Part shown: positions 45,090-53,429 of the stretch, one piece after another | How positions within the stretch are numbered: the stretch's first letter is position 1 | Layout: the number at the start of each line of letters is the position of its first letter | Origin: Prevotella sp. UBA7764 | GTDB taxonomy: Bacteria > Bacteroidota > Bacteroidia > Bacteroidales > Bacteroidaceae | Direction: 5' to 3' | NCBI GenBank assembly: GCA_002481295.1 | Contig: DLDU01000033.1 | Location: 124,133-177,645 of the forward strand | DNA length: 53,513 nt | Program-made: the position numbers and the translations under genes | The notes under the pieces: model-generated | Databases searched by the model: none | The model's input: only the letters and a program-made list of their open reading frames with translations | Told to the model about the DNA's origin: nothing

Positions 45090-45884
45090 ATGATCAACTT
45101 TTCATTGCAAGGAAAGGTGGCACTCGTTACTGGTGCTGCTTATGGTATCGGAATGGCCATCGCAGAGGCTTACGCTGAAGCTGGTGCAAAGATTGCTTTC
45201 AACTGCCGCAGCCAGCACCATCTCGACCAGGCGATGGCTGACTATAAGGCCAAAGGCATTGAGGCTTTGGGCTATATTTGTGATGTGACCAAGGAAGAAG
45301 ACGTCAAGAAGATGGTCGCAGACATAGAGCAGAAGCTCGGAACCATCGACATTCTGGTCAACAACGCCGGTATCATCAAGCGCATCCCTATGACAGAGAT
45401 GAGCGCTGAAGAGTTTCGCCAGGTCATCGACATCGATCTGACTGCACCTTTCATCGTTTCCAAAGCTGTCATCCCCGGCATGATCAAGAAGGGACATGGC
45501 AAGATCATCAACATCTGCTCAATGATGAGTGAGCTCGGCCGTGAGACGGTCTCCGCCTACGCAGCCGCTAAAGGCGGTCTGAAAATGCTGACGCGTAACA
45601 TTTGTTCTGAATATGGCGAGTACAACATTCAGTGCAACGGTATCGGTCCGGGCTATATTGCCACACCACAGACAGCACCTTTGCGTGAGCGTCAGGCCGA
45701 CGGCAGTCGTCATCCTTTCGACCAGTTCATCGTGTCTAAGACACCTGCCGGCCGTTGGGGTACAGTTGAGGACCTGCAAGGTCCAGCTGTGTTCTTGGCA
45801 TCCGATGCCTCTGATTTTGTTAACGGACATATTCTCTATGTCGACGGCGGCATCCTCGCCTACATCGGCAAACAGCCTAAGTAA
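45090..45884 (+). CDS. kduD: 2-dehydro-3-deoxy-D-gluconate 5-dehydrogenase (KduD)
   Basis: 264-residue short-chain dehydrogenase. It has the cofactor motif TGAAYGIG (residues ~14-21), NNAG (~91-94), Ser in NICSMMSE (~146) and YAAAK (~159-163). It has no signal peptide and so acts in the cytoplasm. It reduces 3-deoxy-D-glycero-2,5-hexodiulosonate to 2-keto-3-deoxygluconate. The start at 45090 has AGAAAGGAA upstream; an upstream in-frame ATG at 45012 would add 26 unrelated residues. The 107-bp gap before it is the longest in the operon, though no clear -7 box is seen there. The EIIC gene follows 9 bp later. Confidence 0.93.
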   Translation: MINFSLQGKVALVTGAAYGIGMAIAEAYAEAGAKIAFNCRSQHHLDQAMADYKAKGIEALGYICDVTKEEDVKKMVADIEQKLGTIDILVNNAGIIKRIPMTEMSAEEFRQVIDIDLTAPFIVSKAVIPGMIKKGHGKIINICSMMSELGRETVSAYAAAKGGLKMLTRNICSEYGEYNIQCNGIGPGYIATPQTAPLRERQADGSRHPFDQFIVSKTPAGRWGTVEDLQGPAVFLASDASDFVNGHILYVDGGILAYIGKQPK

Positions 45885-45893
45885 GTCTGAGCC

Positions 45894-47264
45894 ATGGATG
45901 TCTTTAGCTATATCATCAGCTTAGGCGCATCGGTCATGATGCCGATCATCTTCACGGTGATCGGCTTGTGTATCGGTATGAAGTTCGGTCAGGCTCTCAA
46001 ATCCGGACTCTATGTGGGTGTCGGCTTTGTGGGGCTGGGTGTGGTCACAGCTTTGCTGACCACCAACTTCAACGATCCGCTGAAAGCTATTTGTGACCTT
46101 TATCACCTCCAGCTCAACGTCTTCGATATGGGCTGGCCGGCTGCAGCGTCTGTTGCCTACAATACAGCAGTGGGTGCGCTTATCATTCCGATCTGCCTGG
46201 GCATCAATGTGCTCATGTTGCTGACGAAGACCACGAGCACGCTCAACATTGACTTGTGGAACTACTGGCACTATGCTTTCATTGGTGCCGTGGCCTATTT
46301 CGTCATGGGTGAGAGCCTCGCCTGGGGCTATTTCGCCGCTATCGTGTGTTACATCATCACGTTGGTTCTTGCAGATATCACTGCCACGAAATTTCAGAAG
46401 TACTATGATCTCGAGGGCATCAGTATTCCGCAACCATTCTGTCAGAGTTTTATGCCCTTTGCTGTCGTCATCAATAGAGCTCTCGATAAGATTCCGGGAT
46501 TCTCCCGTCTCGATGTAGACGCAGAAGGTCTCAAGCGCAAGTTCGGTGTCTTCGGCGAGCCTTTGCTCCTCGGTGTCATCGTCGGTATTCTCATCGGAGT
46601 GGCAGCTCATTTCGACGTAAAGATGGTCCTGACCTTAGGCGTCACCATGGGTGCTGTCATGGAACTCATTCCCCGCATCACCAAACTGTTTATTGACGGT
46701 TTGAAGCCTATCTCTGTCAAGGCACAAGAGATGGTTGACAAGCGACTCCACGGACGTAAGGTGCACATCGGTATGAGCCCCGCGCTGGTCATCGGACACC
46801 CGACCACACTCGTCGTCTCGATTCTGTTGATTCCCACCGTGCTAGTTGTTTCCGTCATCCTGCCGGGCAATCAGTTTCTTCCGTTAGCCTCCTTGGCCGG
46901 TATGTTCTATCTCTTCCCAATCGTCCTTCCCTATACCAAAGGCAACGTAGTGAAGACATTCATTATCAGTCTTGTGGCTTTGATATTCGGCTTATACTTT
47001 GTCACCGACATGGCACCTGACTTCACACTGGCTGCCAATGCTGTCTTTGAGGCCACCAAGGACAAAGCAGCGCAGATTCCTCAAGGTTTCACAGGAGGAG
47101 CTCTCGATTTTGCCTCGTCGCTCATAGGTTGGGTGATCTACAAGCTCACATGCTATGTCCGCTATGTCGGTCCGGCCTCTCTGGTGTTGCTTACCTTAGC
47201 CCTGATGGTCTATAACCATAAGCAGATCGTCAAAAATGAAAAATTGGCAAACAGCAACAAGTAA
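45894..47264 (+). CDS. Galactitol-type PTS EIIC homologue without EIIA/EIIB; probable uronate transporter
   Basis: 456 residues with about ten hydrophobic segments. It resembles EIIC of the galactitol (Gat) group: MDVFSYIISLGASVMMPIIFTVIGLCIGMKFG at the start, FNDP near residue 60, and MGAVMELIPRITKLFIDGL near residue 260. No EIIA, EIIB, HPr or EI gene is in the window, and PTS is generally missing from Bacteroidales. With KduD 9 bp upstream and a secreted KduI downstream, I infer that it works as a phosphorylation-independent importer of a deoxy-diketo uronate. Substrate not shown. Confidence 0.88.
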   Translation: MDVFSYIISLGASVMMPIIFTVIGLCIGMKFGQALKSGLYVGVGFVGLGVVTALLTTNFNDPLKAICDLYHLQLNVFDMGWPAAASVAYNTAVGALIIPICLGINVLMLLTKTTSTLNIDLWNYWHYAFIGAVAYFVMGESLAWGYFAAIVCYIITLVLADITATKFQKYYDLEGISIPQPFCQSFMPFAVVINRALDKIPGFSRLDVDAEGLKRKFGVFGEPLLLGVIVGILIGVAAHFDVKMVLTLGVTMGAVMELIPRITKLFIDGLKPISVKAQEMVDKRLHGRKVHIGMSPALVIGHPTTLVVSILLIPTVLVVSVILPGNQFLPLASLAGMFYLFPIVLPYTKGNVVKTFIISLVALIFGLYFVTDMAPDFTLAANAVFEATKDKAAQIPQGFTGGALDFASSLIGWVIYKLTCYVRYVGPASLVLLTLALMVYNHKQIVKNEKLANSNK

Positions 47265-47346
47265 AGTTGGAAACAACAATATATAACAAGGTGTGTCTAT
47301 CCATCAGAAAGTCACATGTGCAATACTGTATTTGGAATAAGAAAAT

Positions 47347-48327
47347 ATGATGAAGAAGTTTATGATAGCGTTGTTTCTCTGTCTGGCAACAGTACAGGGC
47401 TTCGCACAAAATTGCAAAACCAGTTTATATCCCATGAAGAGTGAAAATGCTTATACACACTATAATGTGCGCTATGCCACCAGTCCGGTAGATGCCAAGC
47501 ACTATACCACAGACCGTCTGCGTCAGGAATACCTTATCCAAAAGGTCTTCGTACCCGGTGAGGTCAACTGGACCTATTCCCTCTTTGATCGTTTTCTCAT
47601 TGGAGGAGCCGAGCCGACAACACAGCCGTTGACGTTGACGAGCATCGCACCGCTCTATACAGAGAAGACTACGGACAAAAAACGTTTGCTCGACAACCGT
47701 GAGATCGGCATCATCAACATCGGTGGTGACGGTACTGTGACGGTGGACGGCAAGAGTTATGACCTGAAATTTCAGGAAGCCATCTATATTGGCCGTGCTG
47801 ACGCCAAGAACGATCATCAGATCGTGCTCAGCAGTAAAGACGCAACCAATCCGGCTAAGTTTTACATGAACTCAGCCTGTGCTCACCAGACTTTCCCGAC
47901 GAAGAAGGTAACTCTCAAGGAGGCCAACAACATCGTGGCAGGAAGCCTTAAGGAGAGCAATGCCCGTGTCATCCATCAGCTGATCATTGACGGTGTTGCC
48001 GGCGTGCGCACCTGCCAGCTTCAGATGGGTGTCACCGAGTTGCAAGAGGGTAGTGTTTGGAACACCATGCCTGCTCACACTCACCTTCGCCGCATGGAGA
48101 CCTACCTCTATTATAAGGTTCCCGACGGTCAGCGTATCCTGCACGTCATGGGTGAGCCCAAGGAGACACGTCCCATGTGGCTGAGCAATGAGGAAGCCGT
48201 CATTTCCCCTTCATGGTCCGTGCACTGTGCAGCCGGCACCAGCAACTACACTTTTATCTGGGGTATGGCAGGCGAGAACCTCGATTATGGTGACATGCAG
48301 AAGGTGATGCCAAAGGATTTTGAATAA
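47347..48327 (+). CDS. kduI: 5-keto-4-deoxyuronate isomerase KduI with a signal peptide
   Basis: 326 residues, about 48 longer than E. coli KduI. The extra N-terminus is a signal peptide (MMKKFMIALFLCLATVQGFA) plus a short linker. The cupin core is intact: the zinc ligands are predicted to be His244, His246 and Glu251 in AHTHLRRME, and His293 in SWSVHCA. GEVNWTYSLFDRFLIGG and INIGGDGTV are typical. It isomerises 4-deoxy-L-threo-5-hexosulose uronate to the diketo form. The signal peptide places this normally cytoplasmic step in the periplasm. There is no lipobox, so the protein should be soluble. The 82-bp gap after the EIIC gene shows no promoter. Confidence 0.93.
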   Translation: MMKKFMIALFLCLATVQGFAQNCKTSLYPMKSENAYTHYNVRYATSPVDAKHYTTDRLRQEYLIQKVFVPGEVNWTYSLFDRFLIGGAEPTTQPLTLTSIAPLYTEKTTDKKRLLDNREIGIINIGGDGTVTVDGKSYDLKFQEAIYIGRADAKNDHQIVLSSKDATNPAKFYMNSACAHQTFPTKKVTLKEANNIVAGSLKESNARVIHQLIIDGVAGVRTCQLQMGVTELQEGSVWNTMPAHTHLRRMETYLYYKVPDGQRILHVMGEPKETRPMWLSNEEAVISPSWSVHCAAGTSNYTFIWGMAGENLDYGDMQKVMPKDFE

Positions 48328-48328
48328 G

Positions 48329-49489
48329 ATGAAAAGGAAAAAGCATATAACAGTTGGCGCGTTATTGCTGTCATTTTTCCTGCTGATACCGTCTGCTACT
48401 CTTTCTGCAGAGCCTCGCTCCGAAACTCAGGTGAAGGTACTGACCTTCCATAACCCTTCATCATTCCAGCGCGATGAGATCGTGGACGTCAAGGGCAGTG
48501 AACTCTACAAAGCATTGGGAGTGAAGACCGGAACATCCGTTGTCGTCAAAGACAAACGCGGCAACGAGGTGACATCTCAGTGGGATCATGACGGCAACCT
48601 GCTTGTCGACGTCTTTGTTCGTCCGCTGTCCACAACGACCTATACCGTTGCTGTGGGCCAGCCCTCGAAATACCGTCAATGGGTCTACGGGCGTCTCGTC
48701 CCGGAACGTAAGGACGATATAGCGTGGGAAAACGACCGCGGTGCGTATCGCATCTATGGTCCGGCACTGGAGAAGACCGGGGAACGCTCCTTTGGTACGG
48801 ACGTATGGGTGAAGAACACGCCCGATCTCGTCATCAACGACCGTTATGCCGGTGACGAGAAAGGCGTATCCTATCATGTCGATCACGGCACGGGCTATGA
48901 TCCCTACGATGTAGGTCCTACGCTCGGCTGTGGTGCTCCCGGCCTGCTAATCAACGGCAAGCTGAAGATGCCCTACTGCTGGAAGACCTACAAGATCCTG
49001 GACAATGGTCCGCTGCGCTTCACTGTGGAGGCCGACTATGGCAATGAGCATCGCGTCATCAGCCTTGACAAAGGCAGCAACTTCAACCGTATGACCGTCT
49101 GGTATGACCAGTTGCCTGCCGGTGCACGCCTCGCCACAGGTGTCGTACTCCACGACGCCGACTCTACAACCGCTGTTTTGGGCAAAGATTACGTGCAGTA
49201 TGCCGATCCCACTGACAACCGTGATGCCAACAACTGCCAGGTGTTTGTCGCCACACTCTTCCCTGATGGTGTCGACTCTACCTTTGTCTTGCCGCTCGAT
49301 CACCCCGACAAGATCCGCTACGCACACGCATTAGGTGCGCGTCCGCTGAAGAGCGGAGAGCGCTATACCTATTACTTTGGTTCAGCGTGGAGCCGCTATG
49401 ATGTACGCACCCAGCGCGAATGGCAACTGCGCATCGACGAGACACTTGAGACTCTGCACCGTCCTGTAGTGTACACGTTCTCAAAGTAG
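48329..49489 (+). CDS. Secreted DUF4861 protein
   Basis: 386 residues with an N-terminal signal segment (HITVGALLLSFFLLIPSATLSA). Beta-rich, with AWENDRGAYRIYGPAL near residue 125, DHGTGYDPYDVGPTLGCG and YYFGSAWSRYD; these are features of DUF4861 proteins found in pectin and uronide utilisation loci. Activity unknown to me. The start at 48329 is one base after the kduI stop, implying translational coupling; a TTG three codons earlier is possible but less likely. Last gene of the operon, followed by a terminator. Confidence 0.85.
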   Translation: MKRKKHITVGALLLSFFLLIPSATLSAEPRSETQVKVLTFHNPSSFQRDEIVDVKGSELYKALGVKTGTSVVVKDKRGNEVTSQWDHDGNLLVDVFVRPLSTTTYTVAVGQPSKYRQWVYGRLVPERKDDIAWENDRGAYRIYGPALEKTGERSFGTDVWVKNTPDLVINDRYAGDEKGVSYHVDHGTGYDPYDVGPTLGCGAPGLLINGKLKMPYCWKTYKILDNGPLRFTVEADYGNEHRVISLDKGSNFNRMTVWYDQLPAGARLATGVVLHDADSTTAVLGKDYVQYADPTDNRDANNCQVFVATLFPDGVDSTFVLPLDHPDKIRYAHALGARPLKSGERYTYYFGSAWSRYDVRTQREWQLRIDETLETLHRPVVYTFSK

Positions 49490-49524
49490 GGAACTACTGT
49501 TTTCATAGAAATACATTTTTCGTT

Positions 49525-49568
49525 AAGTTCTGACCACATGCTTTCATAGCAAGGTCAGAACTTTTTTT
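49525..49568 (+). terminator. Intrinsic terminator of the uronide operon
   Basis: 11-bp perfect stem AAGTTCTGACC (49525-49535) / GGTCAGAACTT (49553-49563), 17-nt loop, then a T-run. Confidence 0.93.
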
Positions 49569-49635
49569 GTGCCCTTATCATACCACACAAATGATTTTTC
49601 ACAGTCATAACGCCATGAAATCCAAAAAAAATATG

Positions 49636-49643
49636 TAAGTTTG
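49636..49643 (+). promoter_or_regulatory. -7 box directly before a start codon
   Basis: TAAGTTTG ends 4 bases before the ATG at 49648. With the usual 5-8 nt from -7 box to start site, the transcript would begin at or next to the ATG. Confidence 0.55.
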
Positions 49644-49647
49644 CAAT

Positions 49648-49893
49648 ATGAAATGGAAATTGAAAATAGATTGGCGCAAGGTCGTGCTGTTTCTCGTTAT
49701 CTCAGCAGGACTGCTATATTTGACCCGCTCTGTGCTCATGGCGGCAGGAGTTATCATGTTGCTCTTCGTCGTTGACAGTCTGATCAGCGACTATGAGTAC
49801 CGTCGCAAAACCCATGAGCTGTTCAAGGACATCAGAGAACAGCAGGAACAGAAAGCCAAAGAGAAACCAACAGATGCCGCAGACAAGCATTGA
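49648..49893 (+). CDS. Small membrane protein, 81 residues, possibly leaderless
   Basis: A basic N-terminus (MKWKLKIDWRK) is followed by two hydrophobic segments (~12-26 and ~29-45) and then a charged helical tail rich in Glu, Lys and Gln. No family recognised. The -7 box lies only 4 bases upstream of the ATG. The next gene starts 13 bp after its stop or overlaps it by 20 bp, so the two are coupled. Confidence 0.75.
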   Translation: MKWKLKIDWRKVVLFLVISAGLLYLTRSVLMAAGVIMLLFVVDSLISDYEYRRKTHELFKDIREQQEQKAKEKPTDAADKH

Positions 49894-49906
49894 TGACGAT
49901 ATATCC

Positions 49907-51457
49907 ATGGACCAACTTATACAACTCTATACCACTTGGGCCGGACAGGCTCCCGCCCATGTCGAGAAGCTTGCAGGAGCAGGCAGCAACAGACAATATT
50001 ACCGGCTGACGGGATCAGACGGAAAGACCGTGATCGGCGTACTTGGCACCAGCCATGACGAGGACCACGCCTTTGTGTACCTTGACCGCCATTTCACGCA
50101 GCGCAAACTGCCAGTACCCCATGTGCTGGCAGTCAGCGACGACGAGATGTGCTATCTGCAAACCGACTTGGGCAGTACATCGCTCTTCGAGGCTATCCGT
50201 GGCGGGCGTGAGGCAGGTGGCAGATACAACCTTGCGGAGAAAGAACTGTTGAAGCGCACGATACGCCAACTGCCGAATCTGCAGATCAGAGGAGCTATTG
50301 GTTTGGACTGGAACAACTGCTATCCGCAACCTGAGTTCGACGAGGACAATGTGCTCTTTGACCTCAACTACTTCAAATACTGCTTCCTGAAACCCACAGA
50401 ACTGGAGTTCCATGAGGTGAAACTCCAGGCCAGCTTCCGTCGCTTCGCCAAGGACTTGATAGCCGAACCGACGGAGAGTTTCATGTATCGCGACTTCCAG
50501 GCCCGCAACATCATGCTTGACGCTGAGGGAAATCCGTTCTTCATCGACTTCCAGGGCGGACGTAAAGGACCTTATTATTACGATTTGGCTTCATTCTTGT
50601 GGCAGGCATCGGCAAAGTACAGCTTCAAGTTGCGTCGTGATCTTATCGCTGAGTACTATCATGCTTTGAGCCATTACATCGAGGTTCCGTCCGTTCGTCA
50701 CTTTGCCGGAAGGCTGAGCCTCTTTGTCCTCTTCCGCACGCTGCAGGTGCTGGGCGCTTACGGCTTCCGTGGATACTTCGAGCATAAGCAGCATTTCATC
50801 GACAGCATACCTCCTGCCATACAGAATCTGCGTGACCTCCTTGCCCTGCGTGAGGATGTATTGCCTTATCCCTATCTGCGTGAAGTGCTTACCGCTTTGG
50901 TCAACCTTCCGCAATTTGCGCCTAAGAAAGATGAGATGCAGCCTCGAAAAGACGGTTTCAAGACCACAGACAGCAACATCTATCCCAAGAATCCGCAAGA
51001 CGGACTGCCCACGTTCTCGAAATACGATGGCAAGGGACCGCTCGTGGTGCGCGTGTATAGCTTCTCCTATAAAAAAGGAATCCCCGAGGACCCGTCGGGC
51101 AATGGCGGCGGCTATGTCTTCGACTGCCGTTCTACGCACAACCCCGGACGTTATGAACCTTATAAAAAACTGACGGGACTCGACGAGCCAGTGATACGCT
51201 TCCTTGAGGACGACGGCGAGATTGTGGAGTTCCTGCAACATGTCTATGCCCTTGCCGACCATCATGTGGCACGCTATATCCAGCGAGGCTTCACGAGTCT
51301 TATGTTCTGCTTTGGCTGTACGGGCGGTCAGCACCGCAGTGTCTACAGCGCGCAGCATCTGGCAGAGCACATTCATGAGAAGTTCGGCATTGAGGTACAG
51401 ATCGTACATCGTGAGCAGAACATCCGGCAGACCTTGGAGGCTGTGAAGGACAAGTAG
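49907..51457 (+). CDS. Sugar-kinase-like (APH/AmgK-type) domain fused to RapZ C-terminal domain
   Basis: 516 residues. Residues 1-~340 resemble aminoglycoside phosphotransferase/AmgK-type kinases: AGAGSNRQYYRLTG (23-36), catalytic YRDFQARNIM (194-203, with Tyr-Arg-Asp where many relatives have His-x-Asp) and metal-binding IDFQGGRKGPYYYDLAS (213-229). Residues ~378-516 match the C-terminal half of RapZ: VFDCRSTHNPG (404-414), TGLDEPV (423-429) and FGCTGGQHRSVY (469-480). RapZ's N-terminal Walker domain is missing. AmgK-type kinases phosphorylate MurNAc/GlcNAc at C1, and RapZ's C-terminal domain senses glucosamine 6-phosphate in enterobacteria. I infer a cell-wall amino-sugar role. ATG 49874 is an alternative start overlapping the upstream gene; 49907 better matches the kinase N-terminus. 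Confidence 0.88.
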   Translation: MDQLIQLYTTWAGQAPAHVEKLAGAGSNRQYYRLTGSDGKTVIGVLGTSHDEDHAFVYLDRHFTQRKLPVPHVLAVSDDEMCYLQTDLGSTSLFEAIRGGREAGGRYNLAEKELLKRTIRQLPNLQIRGAIGLDWNNCYPQPEFDEDNVLFDLNYFKYCFLKPTELEFHEVKLQASFRRFAKDLIAEPTESFMYRDFQARNIMLDAEGNPFFIDFQGGRKGPYYYDLASFLWQASAKYSFKLRRDLIAEYYHALSHYIEVPSVRHFAGRLSLFVLFRTLQVLGAYGFRGYFEHKQHFIDSIPPAIQNLRDLLALREDVLPYPYLREVLTALVNLPQFAPKKDEMQPRKDGFKTTDSNIYPKNPQDGLPTFSKYDGKGPLVVRVYSFSYKKGIPEDPSGNGGGYVFDCRSTHNPGRYEPYKKLTGLDEPVIRFLEDDGEIVEFLQHVYALADHHVARYIQRGFTSLMFCFGCTGGQHRSVYSAQHLAEHIHEKFGIEVQIVHREQNIRQTLEAVKDK

Positions 51458-51495
51458 TTCTCGTCAGGCACATCTCTCTATTATACCATAACGAA

Positions 51496-51530
51496 GGCGC
51501 CATGCCGTATGCAAGTGCAACGGCAGCGCC
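51496..51530. terminator. Bulged hairpin after the kinase-RapZ gene
   Basis: GGCGC (51496-51500) plus TGCCGT (51503-51508) pair with ACGGCA (51520-51525) plus GCGCC (51526-51530), with a 2-base bulge. No T-run. It may end or punctuate the transcript before the GH43 gene. Confidence 0.5.
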
Positions 51531-51588
51531 TGCGTCTACTAACAAGCTAAAAACTCAATATTAACCATTATACCAAAAGACAATCACC

Positions 51589-53301
51589 ATGACAAAAAAC
51601 TATCTGCTCCTCAGTCTTTTGCTCTGCTTAGGCTGGCATCAGACGCAGGCACAACCGTCAGGAGACAATCAAAGGGGTAGGGCAGACGTCACTTGCGCGT
51701 TCTCCTATTTCACCTATCAAGGCCAGGACCAGCGCTTCGCCACACCTTACGACCACAGCCGGCAGTATCTCAACCCGGTACGCTCGGGCTATTATCCTGA
51801 TCCGAGCGTGTGCCGTGTAGGCAAGACGTTCTACATGGTCAACTCATCCTTCGGCTCTTATCCCGGCGTGCCCATTGCCACTTCGCAGGATCTCGTCAGC
51901 TGGCAACCGGCAGGTTACGTTCTTGACCGTCCCTCGCAACTGCCTTTGGCCAACCAGCCCATCGCACACGGAGGCATCTATGCACCGACGATCCGCTACA
52001 ACAAACGCAACAAGACGTTCTATATGATCACGACAAACGTAGGACGCGGCAATTTCCTTGTCAAGACAAAGGATCCCTCCAAAGGATGGAGCGACCCAAT
52101 CTGGTTGCCAAAGGTGCAGGGCATCGATCCCGACCTGCTGTTCGACGATGATGGCAAAGCCTATATCGTGCACAATGCCTCGGTGACGGGTAAGCCCGCC
52201 TACGAGGGGCAGACAGCCATCCGCCTCTTTGAGTTCGATGTCAAAGGCGACTCCACGCGGGGCAATTTCACGGAGATCGTCCGTGGAGGTACACATGTAG
52301 AGGAGAAGCCGATATGGATTGAGGGACCACATCTCTATAAGCATGGACATTACTATTACCTAATGTGTGCCGAAGGTGGTACGGCGGAGCACCATAGCGA
52401 GGTGATCTTCCGTGCCAAGAAGCCGCAGGGGCCTTGGGAGGAATATAGTGGTAACCCTATTCTCACCCAGCGCGATCTGACTGACGATCGTGTTGATCCC
52501 GTGTCCTGCACGGGTCATGCCGACTTGGTAGAGGACGGTACCGGACAGTGGTGGGCCGTGTTCTTGGGCTGCCGTCCTTATGAGGGCAATCTCTACAACA
52601 CTGGTCGCGAGACTTTCTTGCTTCCCGTCACATGGAAAAACGACTGGCCCGTGATCCTCGAACATGGCAAGGCCGTTCCTACGCTCAACGCTAAACGGGG
52701 CATTCAACTGAAGGTTCGCGCTTCGCAAACACCCGAGCAGCTCGGCATAACCGGCAACGTTTCTTACACAGACCACTTCGACAGCACAGCCCTGAACCAG
52801 CGCTGGTCGTTCGTCCGCAACCCGTCGGCATTCTGGACAACAGGCAGCAAAGGACTTGTCATTAAAGGACAACCGACCGGACTCACTGTGAAGGAGAACC
52901 CGTTGGCAACCTTCGTGCATCAGCAAAACGCTAGCTTCACGGCTGAGACAGAACTGACACAGCAAGCCATAACCCCCAATACTGTTTCCGGCATGTTGCT
53001 CCTCCAGGGAGCCAATGCCAACATTGTCTTCGGCACAATGCTTCGTCAGGGCAAGCCGGTCATCATCTTGCGCCGAACAGAGAAGACGCCCGTCATCGTG
53101 GCATCTGCACCGATTACGTCTGGTGCCATCAAACTGAAGGTGGCCGGCGACGGTCGTTGGTATTCGTTCTATTACCAGCAGGGCAGTCAGCCATGGAGAG
53201 TTCTTGCCAGTGGCGTCGATGCCAGCAATCTCAGTACGACCAAGGCCGGTGGCTTCATCGGCACGCTCATCGGCTTAGGAATGTGCACAATCAATGAATA
53301 G
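51589..53301 (+). CDS. Secreted GH43 protein (beta-xylosidase-like)
   Basis: 570 residues with a signal peptide (MTKNYLLLSLLLCLGWHQTQA). The propeller carries Asp in SGYYPDPSVCRVG (base), Asp in GIDPDLLFDDDGKAY (pKa modulator) and Glu in IEGPHLYKHGHYYYL (acid). GTAEHHSEV and DRVDPVSCTGHADLVE are also typical of xylan-active GH43s. From about residue 390 a beta-sandwich module follows (YTDHFDSTALNQRWSFVRNPS). No TAnnTTTG box is clear upstream, so it may be expressed with the kinase gene or from an activator-dependent promoter. Only distantly similar to the GH43 at 12.6 kb. Confidence 0.92.
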   Translation: MTKNYLLLSLLLCLGWHQTQAQPSGDNQRGRADVTCAFSYFTYQGQDQRFATPYDHSRQYLNPVRSGYYPDPSVCRVGKTFYMVNSSFGSYPGVPIATSQDLVSWQPAGYVLDRPSQLPLANQPIAHGGIYAPTIRYNKRNKTFYMITTNVGRGNFLVKTKDPSKGWSDPIWLPKVQGIDPDLLFDDDGKAYIVHNASVTGKPAYEGQTAIRLFEFDVKGDSTRGNFTEIVRGGTHVEEKPIWIEGPHLYKHGHYYYLMCAEGGTAEHHSEVIFRAKKPQGPWEEYSGNPILTQRDLTDDRVDPVSCTGHADLVEDGTGQWWAVFLGCRPYEGNLYNTGRETFLLPVTWKNDWPVILEHGKAVPTLNAKRGIQLKVRASQTPEQLGITGNVSYTDHFDSTALNQRWSFVRNPSAFWTTGSKGLVIKGQPTGLTVKENPLATFVHQQNASFTAETELTQQAITPNTVSGMLLLQGANANIVFGTMLRQGKPVIILRRTEKTPVIVASAPITSGAIKLKVAGDGRWYSFYYQQGSQPWRVLASGVDASNLSTTKAGGFIGTLIGLGMCTINE

Positions 53302-53308
53302 TTTTCCC

Positions 53309-53338
53309 CTCTCTAACTCTCTTCGGGGAGTTAGAGAG
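53309..53338. repeat. Hairpin element sharing the GTTAGAGAG core
   Basis: CTCTCTAACTC (53309-53319) pairs perfectly with GAGTTAGAGAG (53328-53338). Same core as the element at 22405-22479. It lies 7 bp after the GH43 stop. Confidence 0.75.
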
Positions 53339-53384
53339 CGTTTGAAAAACCAAGTTTAAAGGTAAGTTGAGCATCTACAATACA

Positions 53385-53429
53385 AAAAGAGGGTGTATCA
53401 TAATTAAGTTTTATGGTGCATCCTCTTTT
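53385..53429. terminator. 19-bp hairpin near the window end
   Basis: Left arm 53385-53403 and right arm 53411-53429 pair along 19 positions with three G-T pairs; the ends are AAAAGAGG and CCTCTTTT, so it works in both directions as a terminator. Its shape also resembles ends seen in some insertion sequences. Nothing further is identifiable in 53430-53513. Confidence 0.55.
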
